Source: JBGLNJ01 sp964353405 | GTDB lineage: Bacteria; Chloroflexota; Anaerolineae; Fen-1058 | Direction: 5' to 3' | DNA length: 6,659 nt | Assembly: GCA_964353405.1 (NCBI GenBank) | Contig: CAYGWJ010000034.1 | Coordinates: 1 to 6,659, forward strand | Part shown: in pieces, positions 6,056 through 6,659 of the stretch | How the letters are laid out: each line of letters opens with the position of its first letter | Position numbering within the stretch: position 1 is the first letter of the stretch | The notes under the pieces: generated by a model | Told to the model about the DNA's origin: nothing | What the model saw: the letters and a program-made list of their open reading frames with translations, nothing else | Database searches by the model: none | Translations under genes and position numbers: made by a program

Positions 6056-6616
6056 ATGACGTATGATCCGGACCGACATCATCGCCACTCCATTCGTTTG
6101 AGGGGCTACGACTATACTCAGGCTGGCGCATATTTCGTCACACTCTGTGCGCAACGTCGGGAATGTCTGTTTGGGACTATCACGGCAGGCGAAATGGTTT
6201 TGAACGAATTGGGGCAAATCGTCCACGAAGAATGGAAACGCTCGTCTGAAATCCGGCGCGAAATCGAATTGGACGAATTCGTCGTCATGCCGAATCACAT
6301 GCATGGCATCGTTTGGATCGTTGAGATGAATGATGTACGGGCGGACGGCCGTCCGCCCCAACCCGGCCGTGCGCCCCAACCGACCCAACGAGCGCCGAAA
6401 TCATTGGGCTCATTCGTCGCCGGATTCAAATCGGCGGTCACCAAACGCATTAACGAACAACGCGGAATGCCTAGAGTTCCGGTCTGGCAGCGCAACTATT
6501 ACGAACATATCATCCGCAACGACGCCGACTTGCAACGTATTCGCCAGTACATCGTCAACAACCCGCTCAAATGGGAACTGGATCAACTGCATCCGAACAA
6601 TCCATCGAAATGGTAA
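6056..6616 (+). CDS. REP-associated tyrosine transposase (RAYT, Y1 HUH family)
   Basis: A 186-residue single-domain HUH nuclease related to IS200/IS605 TnpA. Such proteins cut and join single-stranded DNA at REP palindromes. Key parts: the opening HRHSIRLRGYDYTQAGAYFV typical of the family, the HUH motif in VVMPNHMHGIVW (H81, H83), and WQRNYYEHIIRN (144-155), which holds the nucleophilic tyrosine. The C-terminal YIVNNPLKW (165-173) is also typical. I chose ATG 6056 because GGAGG (6041-6045) sits 10 bases upstream and the protein begins where family members do; the frame is open back to 5981, but that part overlaps the toxin gene. Residues 95-112, between the HUH and Tyr parts, are Arg/Pro/Gln/Gly-rich and encoded by a palindromic repeat, a probable in-frame insertion. 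All catalytic residues are intact. Confidence 0.9.
   Translation: MTYDPDRHHRHSIRLRGYDYTQAGAYFVTLCAQRRECLFGTITAGEMVLNELGQIVHEEWKRSSEIRREIELDEFVVMPNHMHGIVWIVEMNDVRADGRPPQPGRAPQPTQRAPKSLGSFVAGFKSAVTKRINEQRGMPRVPVWQRNYYEHIIRNDADLQRIRQYIVNNPLKWELDQLHPNNPSKW
6339..6376 (+). repeat. REP-like palindromic repeat inside the RAYT gene
   Basis: GGGCGGACGGCCGTCCGCCC (6339-6358) is a perfect 20-bp palindrome, followed after CAACC by CGGCCGTGCGCCC (6364-6376), the right half of the second palindrome seen at the window end. GTAC stands immediately 5' of the first. It is translated in frame as part of an Arg/Pro-rich loop. Confidence 0.7.
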
Positions 6617-6659
6617 GGGCGGACGGCCGACCCAACGTACGGGCGCACGGCCGTGCGCC
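6617..6659 (+). repeat. REP-like palindromic repeat downstream of the RAYT gene, cut by window edge
   Basis: It begins directly after the RAYT stop codon with GGGCGGACGGCCG (6617-6629, identical to the first 13 bases of the internal palindrome). After a short spacer ending in GTAC comes GGGCGCACGGCCGTGCGCC (6641-6659), a palindrome that needs one more C beyond the window to be a perfect 20 bp. These hairpins could also limit 3' decay of the transcript; there is no T-run, so it is not a standard intrinsic terminator. Confidence 0.7.

Noticed and set aside
6295..6592. Minus-strand frames opposite the RAYT gene
   Set aside because: Antisense of a clearly coding HUH gene with no recognisable product.

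Overview
The window looks like an accessory, defence-island-like stretch of a free-living bacterium with moderately high GC. The mix of DUF6922/AbiEii, tandem HEAT-like DUF1186-type proteins with lysine-rich tails, and a RAYT is the kind I associate with Chloroflexota. That lineage call is from memory of the families and is only moderately secure.

Layout. (i) 1-643, minus strand: the N-terminal 214 residues of a family 2 glycosyltransferase that runs off the left edge, with a good sigma70-type promoter about 100 bases upstream of its start. (ii) 836-2433: an IS701-like insertion sequence carrying one minus-strand DDE transposase (502 aa, TTG start), bounded by 18-bp imperfect inverted repeats; the transposase stop codon lies just outside the left repeat. 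(iii) 2434-2737: a non-intact stretch with the 3' fragment of a HEAT-like gene abutting the IS, then a promoter with a perfect dyad between its -35 and -10 hexamers. (iv) 2738-6050, plus strand: a tight gene string, namely an HsdM cut off after its N-terminal domain, two tandem paralogous HEAT-like proteins, a DUF6922 small protein and an AbiEii-type nucleotidyltransferase toxin. Junctions are 4-bp ATGA overlaps or gaps of 9-15 bases, so this reads as one operon. (v) 6056-6616: a REP-associated tyrosine transposase (RAYT), followed by GC-rich palindromes; a palindrome of the same family also lies in frame inside the RAYT gene.

How it fits together. The hsdM promoter and ribosome binding region survive, but the methyltransferase catalytic domain is deleted. 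What remains is a promoter plus leader ORF translationally coupled to the HEAT pair. The DUF6922/AbiEii pair is a probable toxin-antitoxin module at the end of the same transcript. The RAYT starts 5 bases after the toxin stop and may be a separate mobile passenger whose palindromic substrates are visible in and after its gene. No complete restriction-modification system is present in the window.
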